DNA of 64,000 bases from Tetrahymena thermophila SB210 (GCF_000189635.1 NW_002476358.1:541965-605964); one strand, 5' to 3'. Counted from the first letter of the stretch, positions 38,283 through 51,091 are shown. Program-made: numbers and translations. The notes: generated by a model from the letters alone, not told the origin.

Positions 38283-39457
38283 TTATTTATATGCTTCGTT
38301 TAAGTAGGATTAATTGATTGATTTATTACTATATTTTTCGCAATTTAATGATTATAAGTCAATGATCAAATAAAATCAATCAATTTGTTAAATTCAAACT
38401 TTATTTTCTTCACTTTCGCATTATTTTATTGATTTCAAATCAATAAAGAGAAGGAAAATGCAGTGAATCAAATAAGTGTGGGATAGATTTTAATAATTAA
38501 GAATCAAATCATCTCTATTTCTTTTACTTTCTTTTGAAACCACACAATTAAAAGCAATTGATTTACTTCTTAATTAAATTTTTTTTGCTTATAAATACAA
38601 AAATAAAATTGAAAGGGTAGGGTAAAATTTAAATATTTAAGCGTTAGTAAGAAATACTTAAAAATAATTTAAAATATCCATTCACACAATTTTAGTTTAC
38701 ATTTATTTATCAGTAATTTAAGGTACGTCTTTTTAAAATTCAATAAATTTTGAAAAATTTTTTAGATTCAGAATTTGGTATTTAGTCTTGTATTTTAAAA
38801 AAATTTTATAGAGTAACAATTTTTATGTCTTCAATTAAATTAGACTCAAATATTTTAATCATACTAGAGCAGTAATTGGTGAAATAGAAGATAATTAATG
38901 GGTTTAAAATTAATTCTAGGCGAAAATTAAATAAATCTATTTTCTCAAAAAGTGCTTTCAAAATATATAAATTAGTTCGATAATCAGTGCAAACGATAGG
39001 CTGCAAATTTACTGAAGCATGGTAAAAACGAAAGATAGACCAAAAAACTTTTAATCAAAATAAAATTTTAATAAAATTGATATTGATATATTTACCCCTT
39101 ATCTTTAAAGAAAATGTAAACGCTACTAGACGGAAATTATTGATTTAATTGTAATGCAAGCTATTATCAATATTCATAAAATTTAATGGCTCTAATTAAT
39201 TTATTTATTTATATTTGTTTAAATAATTATCAATCAGATAATAAAAACTGCTTCTACTTAATTCAGAAAATTCGTTGATTTTTGTTAAGTTTAATGTTGT
39301 CCTTGCAAAATTTTGCCCCTTAAAATTATTAATTTAATTTAAAATAATTAAGTATTAAAAACAACTGCATTGGAAAGATAAAATTCTTTTTCTTCATCAA
39401 CCATTTTCGTTGCTAATAAAACTTTAAACGCAGATTTATCTTCTCAAAATCTCAAAA
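38283..39457. promoter_or_regulatory. Bidirectional promoter region of pair A2/B2
   Basis: A 1175-nt spacer between the divergent starts of A2 and B2. A leftward frame free of TGA spans about 38750-39050 without a good ATG (see findings). No promoter motif recognised. Confidence 0.5.
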
Positions 39458-42400
39458 ATGAAGTCCTTCACTCTTTCTATTCCTTTTATAGAAAGAAATT
39501 TTCTTAAACTGACCTTAGTAATTCTTCTTATTTGCTGCTTACAGGTATCTAACGCAGAAACACTAAATGATGCCCTCTAAAATAAAGACTGCAGTGTTGA
39601 CCGTGCTGTTGCTCTTTCAATCTAACTATTTACTTTTGCTTAAAAATTGAAATCCTGCAATTTTTAAGATATTGAAAGTATAGTGTAGTTTGAATATTCC
39701 AACTAAATTGGTATCTTGAATGCTTTAGATAAGAACACTGCATTAGAAATTTAAAGTACTTTCTTAAGCGGTTCTTAAAAGCTTTCTCTAGAGTATGGTT
39801 TTATCGGCTTACCAGAATACTTCTTATACAAAAAATATGCTGCTAAAGAACCATCTTGTGGAGATTCTTAGCTTCTAAAAAGAATAGGAGATGATTATAA
39901 TGATTGCAAACTTTGTATGGGAAATTCATTCAGCACAAGAAATTCTGATTAAATAAATACTCTGAAGTAAAACAAACATTTTAATTATGACGTAAATTAT
40001 TTATATGAAAGTTTATTATCATTCTTATCAATTTTATTTTTAATATTTCCTCAATCCAATAAACTAGCTTATCATCATTCAAAAATGGATATTGAAAATT
40101 TCATTCATTTTAATATTTAATTGAGTATTCATGTGATAATGTTATAAATTGTAAATTGAATTTATTTTTAAAATAGTAAGAAAATAATATCTTCACTCTA
40201 GATGAAAGTCAGCCTCTCAATTAAATACTTGTCGAATCATTTTAACTTCTTTGGAACTGTAACAATCCTGATGATGAAATGATAGTTACAGGTAAAATAT
40301 CACAAATTTAAATAATTCCACTTTCATTAAAAATCTAAACTAAGATAAACCATAAAATTTATAATACTATTCTCAAATAAATTTTATCTTTGCAAAAAAA
40401 TACTTTAGATATTTCATCAACTTTTGCAAAGTGTTATCTTATACATTTGATATCAACTTTTATTTTATTACAATAAATATTGGTAATATAAATTTTAAGA
40501 AAATAAACATATATAAAATTCTATATCACTTCAAATAATAAATTTATACTTAGTCACTTACTTAATAAATTAATAACTAATAGGATATTACGATGAATCG
40601 ACAGAAGAAAGACTTTTAAAGACAGATGTCAATGGATTTGATAAGATATGCATGAAATGTTAGGTAAAAAATTGTGGTGTTTGCACAAGTAACTATGCTT
40701 AATGTTTGCAATGTAAAGATGGATTTTACATGAAAGATGGCCTTTGTGTTGCTTGTACTTAAAGCAATTGTTCTAAGTGCACATATGGTAAATAAATGAA
40801 TCTTTTAAAAATAGTATCATTGGATATATATTACTAATTATTAATTATACTTGACAACTATACTGAGAATAATTATTAATAGTATTATGTCTATTAATAG
40901 ATATAATTTTTTATTTCCTTATTAATTGATTCTTTTAATTCCATTAAATAATTATTTAAATTTCACAAATTAATTAATAGATTCTGCATTAGGTTCTACT
41001 ACTTGTAATCTATGTAGATCAGGGCTCTACTTGCTGTAAGGCTAGTGTGTTGAATAATGCCCCCCTGAGTATAAAACTACAAAGACTTAATGCCTTTATT
41101 GCAGACCTGGTACTTATGTTTAAGATGAAAAGTGTGTTGAATGCTCTGATTACTGCTTAGAGTGTACAGGTCCTAATCCAAATTAATGCAAATCATGTTT
41201 TGATGGCTTTGTTTTTGAGTAATAGCAACTTTTTTTAGACATATCTTAATTATAATATTACTTTTTATTCAAATCTATTTTAATTTTTACAGTCATTAAG
41301 CTAGTCATATAAAGAATTATATTTAAAATTCTAAAAATGTCTGTCTATTTGATAGTTTTTATTACAATTAAATTTTTTATTAAAAGGTACGGAAAAGGAT
41401 GTTCCGTCTGTCCTACTGGATAATAGTGTGGAAAAAATAGATGTACTTAAAGTTAGTATAGAATGCTACAATACCCTTACACTTGCGCAGAATGCTTCTA
41501 AAATTGTGATACGTGTAAAGGCCCTCTATAAAATGATTGCTTAACTTGCAAGAACAACTATGCCAATTAGAATGGTTTTTGCTTAAATCCATCATTCAAG
41601 GCTAAGAAATTTAAAGATCCTAGAACATAAACAGAGAAAGGTATTTGATTAATTATTTTTATTAAATTATTTTTTAATTACTATTTTCATTAACAATAGA
41701 ATGTAATTTTTCATGCGAAGAATGTATAGACTCCTCAGATCTTTGCACTAAATGTAATCCTGAACTTAACTATTTTGTAAAAGAGTAAAAATTTACTTTA
41801 CTAATCTTACATAAATTAACATTTCATATTAATTCACAAAAAAAGTGGTGATAGATTTAAATGCTATAACAGATGCCCTATTTACTACTAAGCTACATCT
41901 CCGATCTAAGATCCTTCTAATCCTTCTGATGTTTACTTTGAGTGTGTTAAAAGTGATAGCTATACATCTGATCTCTAAGCTGCAGATTAATTGAGAGATG
42001 AAGCCAAAAGCAAGTGCCCTAAATAACAATATTGGTAATTTAAATTTTTGTTTTTTTTAATTCAAATTACTTTAATTAAAAATAGGGATATTTAAACTAA
42101 GCAATGCTACAAATGTACTAATAACTGTATTTCATGTAATGATGACTCTTCCTGTATTGAATGTGAGCCAAAATACTTCTGGAATGATAACCGTAAAACA
42201 TGCTCCCCATGCCACCCTTCGTGCAAAAAGTGTACTGGCCCCCTCTACAAAGACTGTTTATCTTGCCCTTCAGCTAATAAACTATTCCCAGATGTTAATG
42301 GTGTATGTGATACTACAATTACTACTTCTTTACCATTGTCAAATATCCTCACTCAAAATTAAATTTACGAGAATTTATAAGTTTGCAAATCATTCTTACC

Positions 42401-43861
42401 TTCTGATTAATAACAAAATTATTCTGTATAGTTTTCAAAAGTATATTCAAGCAATGACCAACAATGGTAAAATGTTAAAATGATGTCTTCTGATAAGCCA
42501 TGCACATTCTAATAATTCTAAAACCGTTATAGATATTTCAAGAAGAACAATTAAAATTGTGATGACTCTCAAATATCTCAATCTACAATTGGAAAAAATG
42601 GTGATTTAGTTACAATCTACTCTATGCTACTATCACAATCAAATGCTTAATATTCTGGTTAAGCTGTAAACCCTTAATCATTAGTAGAATTTGCTATTAC
42701 CTAAAATTTCTTTAGCTCTGCATATGCTTTCAACCCTACTCTTTCTTTTAATTGCAATCAACTTCAGTGTGTTTCATAATTAGATAGTTATCTTAATGGC
42801 TTTGCTTCACCCAACAACTAAAAAGAAATATCTATTAAGAAATTAAAAGATATTGTCCTTACTACAACAAAGCAAACACCTTTAAGTTGCTTTTAAGATG
42901 GGTAATTTGTGAATCAAAATAGTGTTGAAGAAATAGAACAATTAGTCAACAATTCATAATACACTCTTAATACCTCTTCCAAAAATTATTTTATTTTATA
43001 TTTATGCGGAAAAGATTCCTAGGACAATACTGTCTAAAGAACTGTTTTAGTGCAAAAATATTTAGGAAATGCTTTCTTTGAGGTAACATATATTAATAAG
43101 AAAATGAAAAATTTTTAATTAATGATATTTTAAATATTAACTAGGTATTAAATGTAAATAACCCAGTCTCATCTTAAGTAGAAAAGATAAGTCTGTACGG
43201 TGCTTCAGCTGAATAAAACTCTTACTTAAAGAAGTGTGATTCTTCTTTGACAAATTCCCTAACATCATATTTAGTTTAGAAAGTAAGAGTTATCCAAGTT
43301 TCAGAATAAGATAAGAACATAGACACATCAGAGCTAATGTTTTAATAATACACTGATAAGGCAAATGTTTAAGTTATTACTCCTACTAAATGCTCTTGTG
43401 ATGAAACAAAAGATTATATATTTGCTAATGAAAATTAAGGAAATCAATTCATCACTGTAATAACTCCTTAGAATAAGCTTTTAACTTAGACTATTAATGC
43501 TTTCGAAATAAAGTATATTTTAAATAAATACAACATTGATCCTGATGTAATGAAGGCTAATGGTTTATCTATAACTAAGATAGAAGCTGAATCCATATAC
43601 AATGATTACATCTAAGATACTATTAAAAATACTAAGCAATGTTATGGTATTACTGACTCAACTCCTCTATGTATGGTTAATGTCTTAGCAGATATTTTAT
43701 TCTCTAATCGCTAAAATTGTAGTTTTTCAAAAGAAATAACTGAGATAGTCAAGAAATCTGATTTCAATGGTCTCAAAGAGTTTATTCAAAAGCAAAATTG
43801 GTGCGATCTTTACAATGATAGATGCTTAAAAGCTCAACAAACACTTAAAGGTTGTATTTGA
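39458..43861 (+). CDS. Gene B2: secreted Cys-rich (furin/EGF-like repeat) protein, copy 2
   Basis: Nine exons: 39458-39991, 40177-40291, 40584-40787, 40981-41218, 41387-41640, 41700-41784, 41846-42034, 42086-43082, 43145-43861; 1110 aa. Signal peptide core LTLVILLICCLQVSNA. The domain order matches B1: unique N-terminal domain with paired Cys, tandem Cys-rich repeats (CMKCQVKNCGVCTSNYAQC, CDTCKGPLQNDCLTC, CNFSCEECIDSSDLCTKC), then a Cys-poor C-terminal region of about 450 residues. Exons of 115 and 254 nt are identical in length to B1, and introns 1-5 match in place. Introns 6-8 (41785-41845, 42035-42085, 43083-43144) are absent from B1. Introns 1-4 are 168-292 nt, mostly longer than in B1. 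No transmembrane segment after the signal peptide. Head to head with A2. Confidence 0.9.
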
Positions 43862-44653
43862 AGAGTTAAATGTATCTAAAATTTAAATAAAAAAAAGTTA
43901 TTTAATTTAACTTTGTAATTTTTTACATAATAATAATATATATATATATATAATTATTTTTATAGCTTAAATTTAATATTTTTTCATAAAATAATTTCTC
44001 AAAATTTAATTTCCCTCAATTCCTATTACAAATTTTTATATTATTATTGATAAACTATTCAATTTTATTATTAAAATACAAAAATCATATTTGAAATACA
44101 ATTCACGATATTTAAAAAACAAATAAAAATATTATTATCCAACATTTTAAATCAAAAATTAAATATAAACATGTTGAATAAGACAATTTTATAAATTTGA
44201 AAAGTAAGTACTAGTTGATTTAATAATAAAAAGACACTATTTTATTTTAAATATTTAATAAGTAATACAAACTAAAATAGCAAAGATATAAAAATAAGTT
44301 TTTTATTATAAGGTAACAAACATATAAAATACGTTTTAATCAAATAAAATTATTTAAAATGTGTAATAAGAACATAAACAAATCATAAAATTCTTATAAT
44401 AAGTTTAAAAATTATTTTAAATAAATAGAGTGAACACTGAAACAAATTATTATAATAATTAATTAATAGAGATGTTTATTCCATTTTTTTTCGTAATAAA
44501 ATTTATTACTTTAAAAAGTAATTTAATAAATTGCTTTTTTATAAAAAGAATAATTAATTTGTATAAAATTTTTACAATTCTATATCTTTACTAAAAAAAT
44601 AAATAAAAAATAAATTAATAGCTGCTATAATAGTAGAATAACTTGAATAAATA
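43862..44653. other. Intergenic spacer with AT dinucleotide run
   Basis: About 790 nt, A+T-rich, with an (AT)n run at about 43937-43952. No gene seen. The right end must hold the promoter of the secreted protein at 44654. Confidence 0.55.
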
Positions 44654-45518
44654 ATGATGAAAATAGCAAATTCAATTTTAATACTATTTATACTTATTAG
44701 TATTACTTACTCCATTAAAAATTATAAGCTTCCTGCTAATTTCTAAACAGAATTCGATACATTTTTATCAAAATACAAATCAGATAGTATTTCTAAAAAT
44801 GATGTGATAAAATTTGTTTCTCCTATTCTCAGAGGGACAGTGGTAAAAATATGCAATAATAACTTATAAATAGATTTACTTTCTAATCTCAGCAAATTTT
44901 AACTCTTCCAAAAATTTTAGCAATCAAAAATGTTTAATCAAAGATTATTTTTTTTAATTTATTACAATTAAATAATTAGGAAAGACATGATAGAGAATTA
45001 ATGTCTGCGATATCTAGAAAATATTTTAACTAAACAGAAGAATTAATGGTAATTTAAATAATTTAGCAAAGATTAAAATACTAACTTTTGTTTTTGTGAT
45101 TAGCTTACAAAAGATAATTTAAGACAAATGGTTATAAAAGAAAAATTTGAAACCTTCATTAATGATTTTGCTATGAATATGTATAAACATTTAGTTTAGT
45201 TATATGGTAAATATTAATTAATTAAATTATTATTTTTAATTTCAACAAAAAAACAAATTTAAACAATTTTTAGACATTGAAGATGATATTACTGAAGCTG
45301 ATTTTGAAAGAATGGTAGAAGATCCTGAATTATATGGATTCATATGGGAGGATTATCTTATTATGACAGAAAATGTTGAAGAGTTATTAATTGAAACAGA
45401 ATATGATTAATCAGATTTGGATAGAGCAGTAAATGAATTAACTGAATAATGGAAAGTGTTTGAAAGTGAATTAACTAAGGAAGAGTAATAAACTTAATAA
45501 AAAAAAACAGATCTTTGA
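44654..45518 (+). CDS. Small secreted protein of unknown function
   Basis: Two exons, 44654-45206 and 45274-45518 (67-nt intron); 265 aa. An N-terminal signal peptide, MMKIANSILILFILISITYS, precedes a mature chain with few Cys (including a CFCDQ segment) and an acidic second exon (DIEDDITEADFERMVEDPEL...). A 48-nt GT...AG stretch at about 44943-44990 lies inside exon 1 and is in frame, so it could be a further intron; if spliced the protein is 16 residues shorter. The two adjacent ATGs make either usable. No family recognised. It follows B2 on the same strand, but no similarity to the B proteins was noticed. Confidence 0.82.
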
Positions 45519-47254
45519 GCATTTAAATAATATTCATTTAATAATAATTTAATATTTTTTAATGTAATTTATAAATAACTCCCACATTTTTATAATTTTT
45601 TGTGAAATTTATCTTAGTATCTTTAAATTAAAATAATCTTTTTATTATTTTGTTAAATTAAATTTATTTTATATAAATTTATGTTATTCTTATTTAAAAA
45701 TTAAACTAAAATTATAAAAGATGTTTATATTCTTTCAAGGGTTTATATGTATGATATCAATTTTTTATAAATCTTTAATTAATAATAAATATATTAATCA
45801 AAAAGTTTTTTATTTAACCATTTTACTAATAAAATTTGTCAAAACAAATTCTATCATGATATTTTCTTTAGTTTTTTAAAAAGTAATAAAAATAAAGTAG
45901 ATATTTAATTATTGCTTTTTGGTTGTAATTTTTAATTAAAAATATTTTTTTTATTTGTCTTTTAAACTAAAAAAATATTTTTACATAAAGTGTAAAAAAT
46001 AATTGCTTAAAAGAAATTATTTAAAATGTATATCTAGTCTTTAATATCATTAATTTTAATTTAATGTTTAAAATATATTAATATATTAATAATTTTTAAT
46101 GATAATTTAAAATTTATATCCAAATAGGAGAATATTCCATCTTAGAAATATTAGAATGCATTGATAAAAACAGAAAGGTAGGGAACTGATACTGATTTTC
46201 TTGCTTAATTTCAACTTTATTACCTTAAATACTCTAATTGAAATCTTAATATTTAAGATATATTTTTTAATTTGGATATGAGGTATAAATTAAAAAAATA
46301 TAATTTAAGATTTATTTTTTATATACATATTAAATCAGAGTGTTGAAGGTATCTTAAAATAAAGTCTTATTTACCATCAATAGTATATTTCAATTCTAAT
46401 ATGAATATTGAATTTAAGTGAAATTAAGTTAATTTAAAGTATTTGAATAAGATTACAATTAATTCAGGCAATTTAAATTAGTCGCATTCATCAAAAATAA
46501 ATTTTAGCTAATTTAGCTAAAAAATTATGCATTTAATAATTTTTGTAGAAAATAAAAATTCATAGTTTTAATTATGCAATTATTTTAATGTAATGACTAT
46601 TTCAAGGTTTTTTGATATTTTTTGTATGAGTTTAATAAATTTTAAATCTTTCAAAATTATAAGTATAAAAGATTAAAATAAATAATAATAATACATATTT
46701 TAAAAGATGATTGGATAGAATAAAATAAATATTTGCTTTTATATTATAATCAAAAGAAAATTTTAATAAACAATTTATTATTTCATATATAATTTATTTA
46801 AAACTATCAATATTTAATATAATAAATCAAAAATAAAGAAAAAATTTTATTATTTACCCTTAATGCTATTAATAATATTATTAATTTGGAAATAAAATGT
46901 ATTTAAAAAAGTGACAGCTTTCTCATATTTTAGATAAAAAATTACATTGAATTAATTGTAAAGCGAAATATTTGAATTGGAATTACACAATTAAAAGTAT
47001 AAATATTTCCTTGTGTTATTATACATAAAAAATCAATAAAAATTGAAAATTTGTATGTGTGGTTTATTGTTATTTTTCATTATTGGTTACTCTGTTAAGT
47101 TTTCTATTTAATTTTTTGTTTGGCAAAGTAAATATATAAATTCTTTTTTAACTTAGTTTATAAAATTCAACTAAAGTTTCTTATAAAAAATATTATTATT
47201 TAAACTAAAAAAATTAAGCAACAAGAAAATAAATCATTAACATAGATATAATTA
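45519..47254. other. Intergenic spacer of 1.7 kb, no gene seen
   Basis: A+T-rich throughout. A slightly less biased patch near 46130-46260 has no coherent frame beyond a few codons. No RNA gene or repeat recognised. Confidence 0.55.
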
Positions 47255-47989
47255 ATGGAAAAAAGTAAAAAAAGCTAAAAAAGCTTTAATTCTAGATCGC
47301 AAGCAATTTCTTCTATGGCTAATACCCCAAAAGACCACAGTTAATTATTAGGATTCGAAGATAATCCCGAGTAATACTACATTCATAGTAATCCTAGGCA
47401 TTGTGGTTTATTCTTTGAATATATTATTGACGGGTTACAATTTTCTCTACCAGATTCTCTACAAAATATTGATTTAAGAATTCTAAGAAGAAACAAAATT
47501 ATGGAATAAGTGAAAAATGAATTATTTCAAGCTAATCCTGATGTAATTAAGTCTATCATTGATACTTCTAGGTATCTTTGGATGATAGATACTTTACTTT
47601 AAATGTAGATAAAAGCGGTCAAGGGACTCTCAATAGCTCTTATATCTATAATTATATTATTAGTAGTTTAGATCTTTATTAACCTGAAAGAAATATAAGA
47701 GTATTACATAGGATACATAGCAGTTGGTGCTACTTGCATAATTACATTCCCAATTATTTATTAAAGAAGTATTATACCGTTTATTCTACTAGTTATTTAT
47801 GAGCTTATGTTGATAACTTCTATCTTCTACCTGTGTATATTTTAATAAAATTTTTCTCCAAGTAGAAATGATTTTATTTTTTTAGTGGCTTACTTTCCTG
47901 CATTTATAATGTAATTCTACTTCTTTTTTTATTTTGAAATAAAGAGGAGATTACTTTGTTTCTTACTAAAATAGAGTGAACCTAACTGA
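47255..47989 (+). CDS. Unrecognised membrane protein, about four membrane segments
   Basis: Single exon, 244 aa. The N-terminal 135 residues are soluble: Ser/Lys-rich start (MEKSKKSQKSFNSRSQ), then HSNPRHCGLFFEYIIDGLQF and a helical part. Four hydrophobic stretches follow: GLSIALISIIILLVVQIFI, YIGYIAVGATCIITFPIIY, IIPFILLVIYELMLITSIFY and FIFLVAYFPAFIMQFYFFFY. The C-terminus is short and basic (EIKRRLLCFLLKQ). No catalytic motif and no family recognised. The nearest gene, at 48795, is convergent. Confidence 0.85.
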
Positions 47990-48794
47990 GAAAATTATTG
48001 CGTAATTGCTTATAAAAATATATTAAAAGATATATATAGATATATTATAATTGATATTTTGATTCAGATATAAAGAAAAAAATAGTAATTAAAACAATTA
48101 ATTTTAAAGCATTTGTATATCTGCATATATTTTTGATTATTTTTAAATGAAATATTTAAATACCTGATCAAAAATAAAATCTCAAACAGAAGTATTATAA
48201 ACACTAAAAACTTCATTTTTGTATTTTGAATTCGAATATTATTTCAAAATAAATACCTAGTATCATTAAATATTGAGGTTAATACTAAATACTAAATAAT
48301 ATAAGAAGCTTAACTTTTTCAACTTTTAATTTAATATTAAGGAGGAAAATTTCGTCATTTAAATTTTTCAGTTTTTAAAAAAAAATTTCTTATTGATTTT
48401 ATATTATAATATTGGTGTAACTATCAATAATAAAAACATATATGATATCACTAATTTTTATTAATTGCATCATTCATACATCTACCTATCTATTTTTCTT
48501 AGACTTTCTTATATTTCAAAATTATATAAATAAAGAAATGAGAAAATATTTATTTTATTAAGTTATTTGACTGACTGACCATTTAAACATACATTGTTAA
48601 GAGAATAAAATATTATTTAAATAATTTTTTAATTTTGAAATTGCTAAAAAAAGCAATATTTTATTGAGAAATGAAATGAAATATAATCTAATATGATGAA
48701 TTAAAATTTAACAATGTTTTGGATTGTAAATTAATTAATTTAACTAAATAAAGAAGGATTAATTGCATTTGTATAAATTATATTATTAATTATT
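47990..48794. other. Intergenic spacer between convergent genes
   Basis: About 800 nt of A+T-rich DNA. Nothing supported in it. Confidence 0.6.
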
Positions 48795-49870
48795 TCATTA
48801 GACAGGAGTTGCATGCTCTACAGCAGAACACTCATCACTTTCTTCTTCTACTCCTTTATTTTATTTATTAGAAATAGAGTAAAACTTGTGTTCAGTTTAG
48901 CGTTTTTCGTCTGAATTTTGGTGTTTTTCTTCTTCTTCTTCTATCTCTTCATCTTCCTGCTCTCCTTCATTATTCATTCTTTTACTGTTTAAAGGGTTTT
49001 TAGATCTAATAGGATTTTAATTTTAAGAAGTGTAATCAAAACTACTTACAGTAACAGCAGGATTATCTTCTTCGCTTGAAATTACTTGTTATTAATTCTA
49101 ATTAAAGAGATCAACAGAGTCGTTTTTTTTAATTTAGCTTTGATTTCCACTCTTTATTTAGCTATCTTCATAAGATCCTTCTAATTCTTATGCACTTTCA
49201 GCTACTTTTTCCATCACACAAGATTCTACTTGTTAATGGTTATCATTATTTTTTTCTTCCTCTTCATTGTATGAGTTATCGTTGCTAGAGTTTTCATTCA
49301 CTACAGGACTTGCTACCCCTTAATCGATTTAATCTTCATTATCTATTACTAGTCTATCGTCTTATATTTCCTATTCATAATATCTATTTTCTTATGTTTT
49401 GGTTTCTTCATAATTTTATAGTAAGATTTATCTCCTCTTATTTTGTACATAATCAAGTGCTTCTTAATAAAGCTTATTGGCTCTATGATTTACTTGTTCT
49501 ACTTTTATTTGTAAAGATTTTATCAAGTCTTTTATTTAGTTAAGAGTTTTTATTTTAAAAATGACCCATTCTTTTTTAATTATTCCATGATAATAAATGA
49601 CCTATTTGTAATGTTGAATTAATGTTTTTTTCACTTTTACTTCATAAAATTCTTTGATTTTCTTGATTCTTATTGAATCTTGATTAAAAATAGGAATTAA
49701 AAGCTTGACTTCATTAAGCAACCCATAAAGACCCAGCAACTACACCCTCTCTTATAAAGAAAAGCCTCTATAAACCTTATAAGAGTTATAAAATCTTTTC
49801 CATATTAAAAAGCCCTTTATACCTAGTATTTGGATCTATTTTTTAATAACATTTATTAATAATTATTCAT
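48795..49870 (-). CDS. Unrecognised protein with acidic low-complexity C-terminus
   Basis: Two exons, 49870-49823 and 49775-48795 (47-nt intron); 342 aa. Splicing the intron joins a 16-residue N-terminal piece to VYRGFSLQERVQLLGLYGLL, which reads on as one frame to TGA. Residues about 17-130 are helical and basic (RIKKIKEFYEVKVKKTLIQH). From 150 onward the chain is acidic, Asn/Gln/Ser-rich and disordered, with a Glu run (EEIEEEEEKHQN). In-frame ATGs upstream at 49894 and further could extend the N-terminus by 8 or more residues. A GT...AG stretch near the codons VTVSS was tested and rejected as an intron because removing it breaks the frame. Family unknown. Confidence 0.75.
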
Positions 49871-50176
49871 TTTATTTTAAAATTTATTAATCATATAATA
49901 AAGGTTCAATTAGCTTTATAAATACATACATCTATGTTTATTCAAAATTTTAAACATTATAAAAAAAACTTAATTTGGAATTTTAATAAGTTTTTTCTAA
50001 ATCATATTATGAAATTTTTCTTATTTGAATAGCAAAAATTTCGTAATTATTAACCAGCAATAGCTATTTTTGAATTAATATAAATCAATCTGTTTATTCT
50101 CCTTGATTTTTACTGACTTGAATAATTATATAATCATAAATGACCTTTAATTTGTACTCTTAATTGTTTGAATAAT
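49871..50176. other. Short spacer between tandem leftward genes
   Basis: About 300 nt, A+T-rich, upstream of the 48795-49870 gene. It may include a few N-terminal codons of that gene. Confidence 0.5.
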
Positions 50177-51091
50177 TCATTTCATATAACATGAATTAAA
50201 AAATTTTTTAAAACAAAATTCAATGAAAAATAAATTTTTTGTTTAAGAATTATTTTTTACTTATAATTGGAGTTGTTGCACTTAGTTATTCTAAACTTGA
50301 TTTCTTTTTTCACGGAAATTATTTGCCACTATATTTTAAGTTGAATCTGAAAGGAAAAGATCTATAACGTCTTCCAATGTATAGAGAGGAAAACTTACTA
50401 GTTTCAAATAGTTTTCAATTGTAAATTTGTATACTTTTTTATAAAAGCGCTCATTCTTTTTGTCCTATTTTGTAGGAAAGTGTACGTTGATAAAATCTTT
50501 TAAGAAACTATAATAATCTTTGCAAACTTCAACATAATGCTTTTCTTTTTCTAATATTCCTTCAAAGCTTTCAAATACATTTTTTATTAAAGAATTTTCG
50601 CTCATTTATTTCTTTTCTTCATATAATTCTTTCGCTATCTTAAATAAACCTTCACCAAAGCCTACATCACTTTTAAGAATATCTTTTTTTTGAAGATCTT
50701 TGTCTAAAGTTTTTGCTGCAATTTCAAGCAAAGCATGCTTTATTTCTTCAGTTGAGGGTGGTTATTTAAATTTTTACCAAACATTTACTGCTGTATCATA
50801 AAAATCTTTTAATTGTTATTCTAGAGAATTTTCATTATAATAACGGCTAAATCTTTTTATTGCACTTCTAAATTCTTCATAGCTCATTTAAATGCCATCC
50901 TTCAAAGGTACATTATGAATAATCCATTGAAGAGAAAATTATCTCAGCAAATTGGCATTAGTATCTCTCTTCTCTGGGAAAAGAAAAGAGGTCTTAGACT
51001 ATAATTTGTTTAGTAGAGAGAGTGAAAAGTTGATACCTTCATCTATTGTTCCAAATACAAGCATTTGGGCTAAATCCTTAGCAGCAATCAT
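50177..51091 (-). CDS. Unrecognised helical protein, 304 aa
   Basis: Single exon from ATG at 51091 to TGA. The first 270 residues look like one soluble all-helical domain: MIAAKDLAQMLVFGTIDEGI, FSLQWIIHNVPLKDGIQMSY, SDVGFGEGLFKIAKELYEEK, then EKHYVEVCKDYYSFLKDFIN and YTLEDVIDLFLSD. The last 35 residues become Gln/Asn-rich then hydrophobic (NLFFIEFCFKKFF); this tail may be read-through of A+T-rich sequence if a small unrecognised intron or frameshift precedes it. No motif, signal peptide or membrane helix in the main part. It is divergent from the gene at 51761. Confidence 0.78.

Noticed and set aside
22170..43861. Mating-type locus (MTA/MTB-like) interpretation of the divergent gene pairs
   Set aside because: Only the head-to-head layout and Cys-rich repeats are shared. 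The B proteins have no C-terminal membrane helices, the A proteins have a single N-terminal anchor, and there are two complete intact pairs.
49027..49070. GT...AG stretch of 44 nt in the 48795-49870 gene as an intron
   Set aside because: Removing it shifts the frame into a TGA within a few codons, whereas the unspliced frame continues to the expected end.
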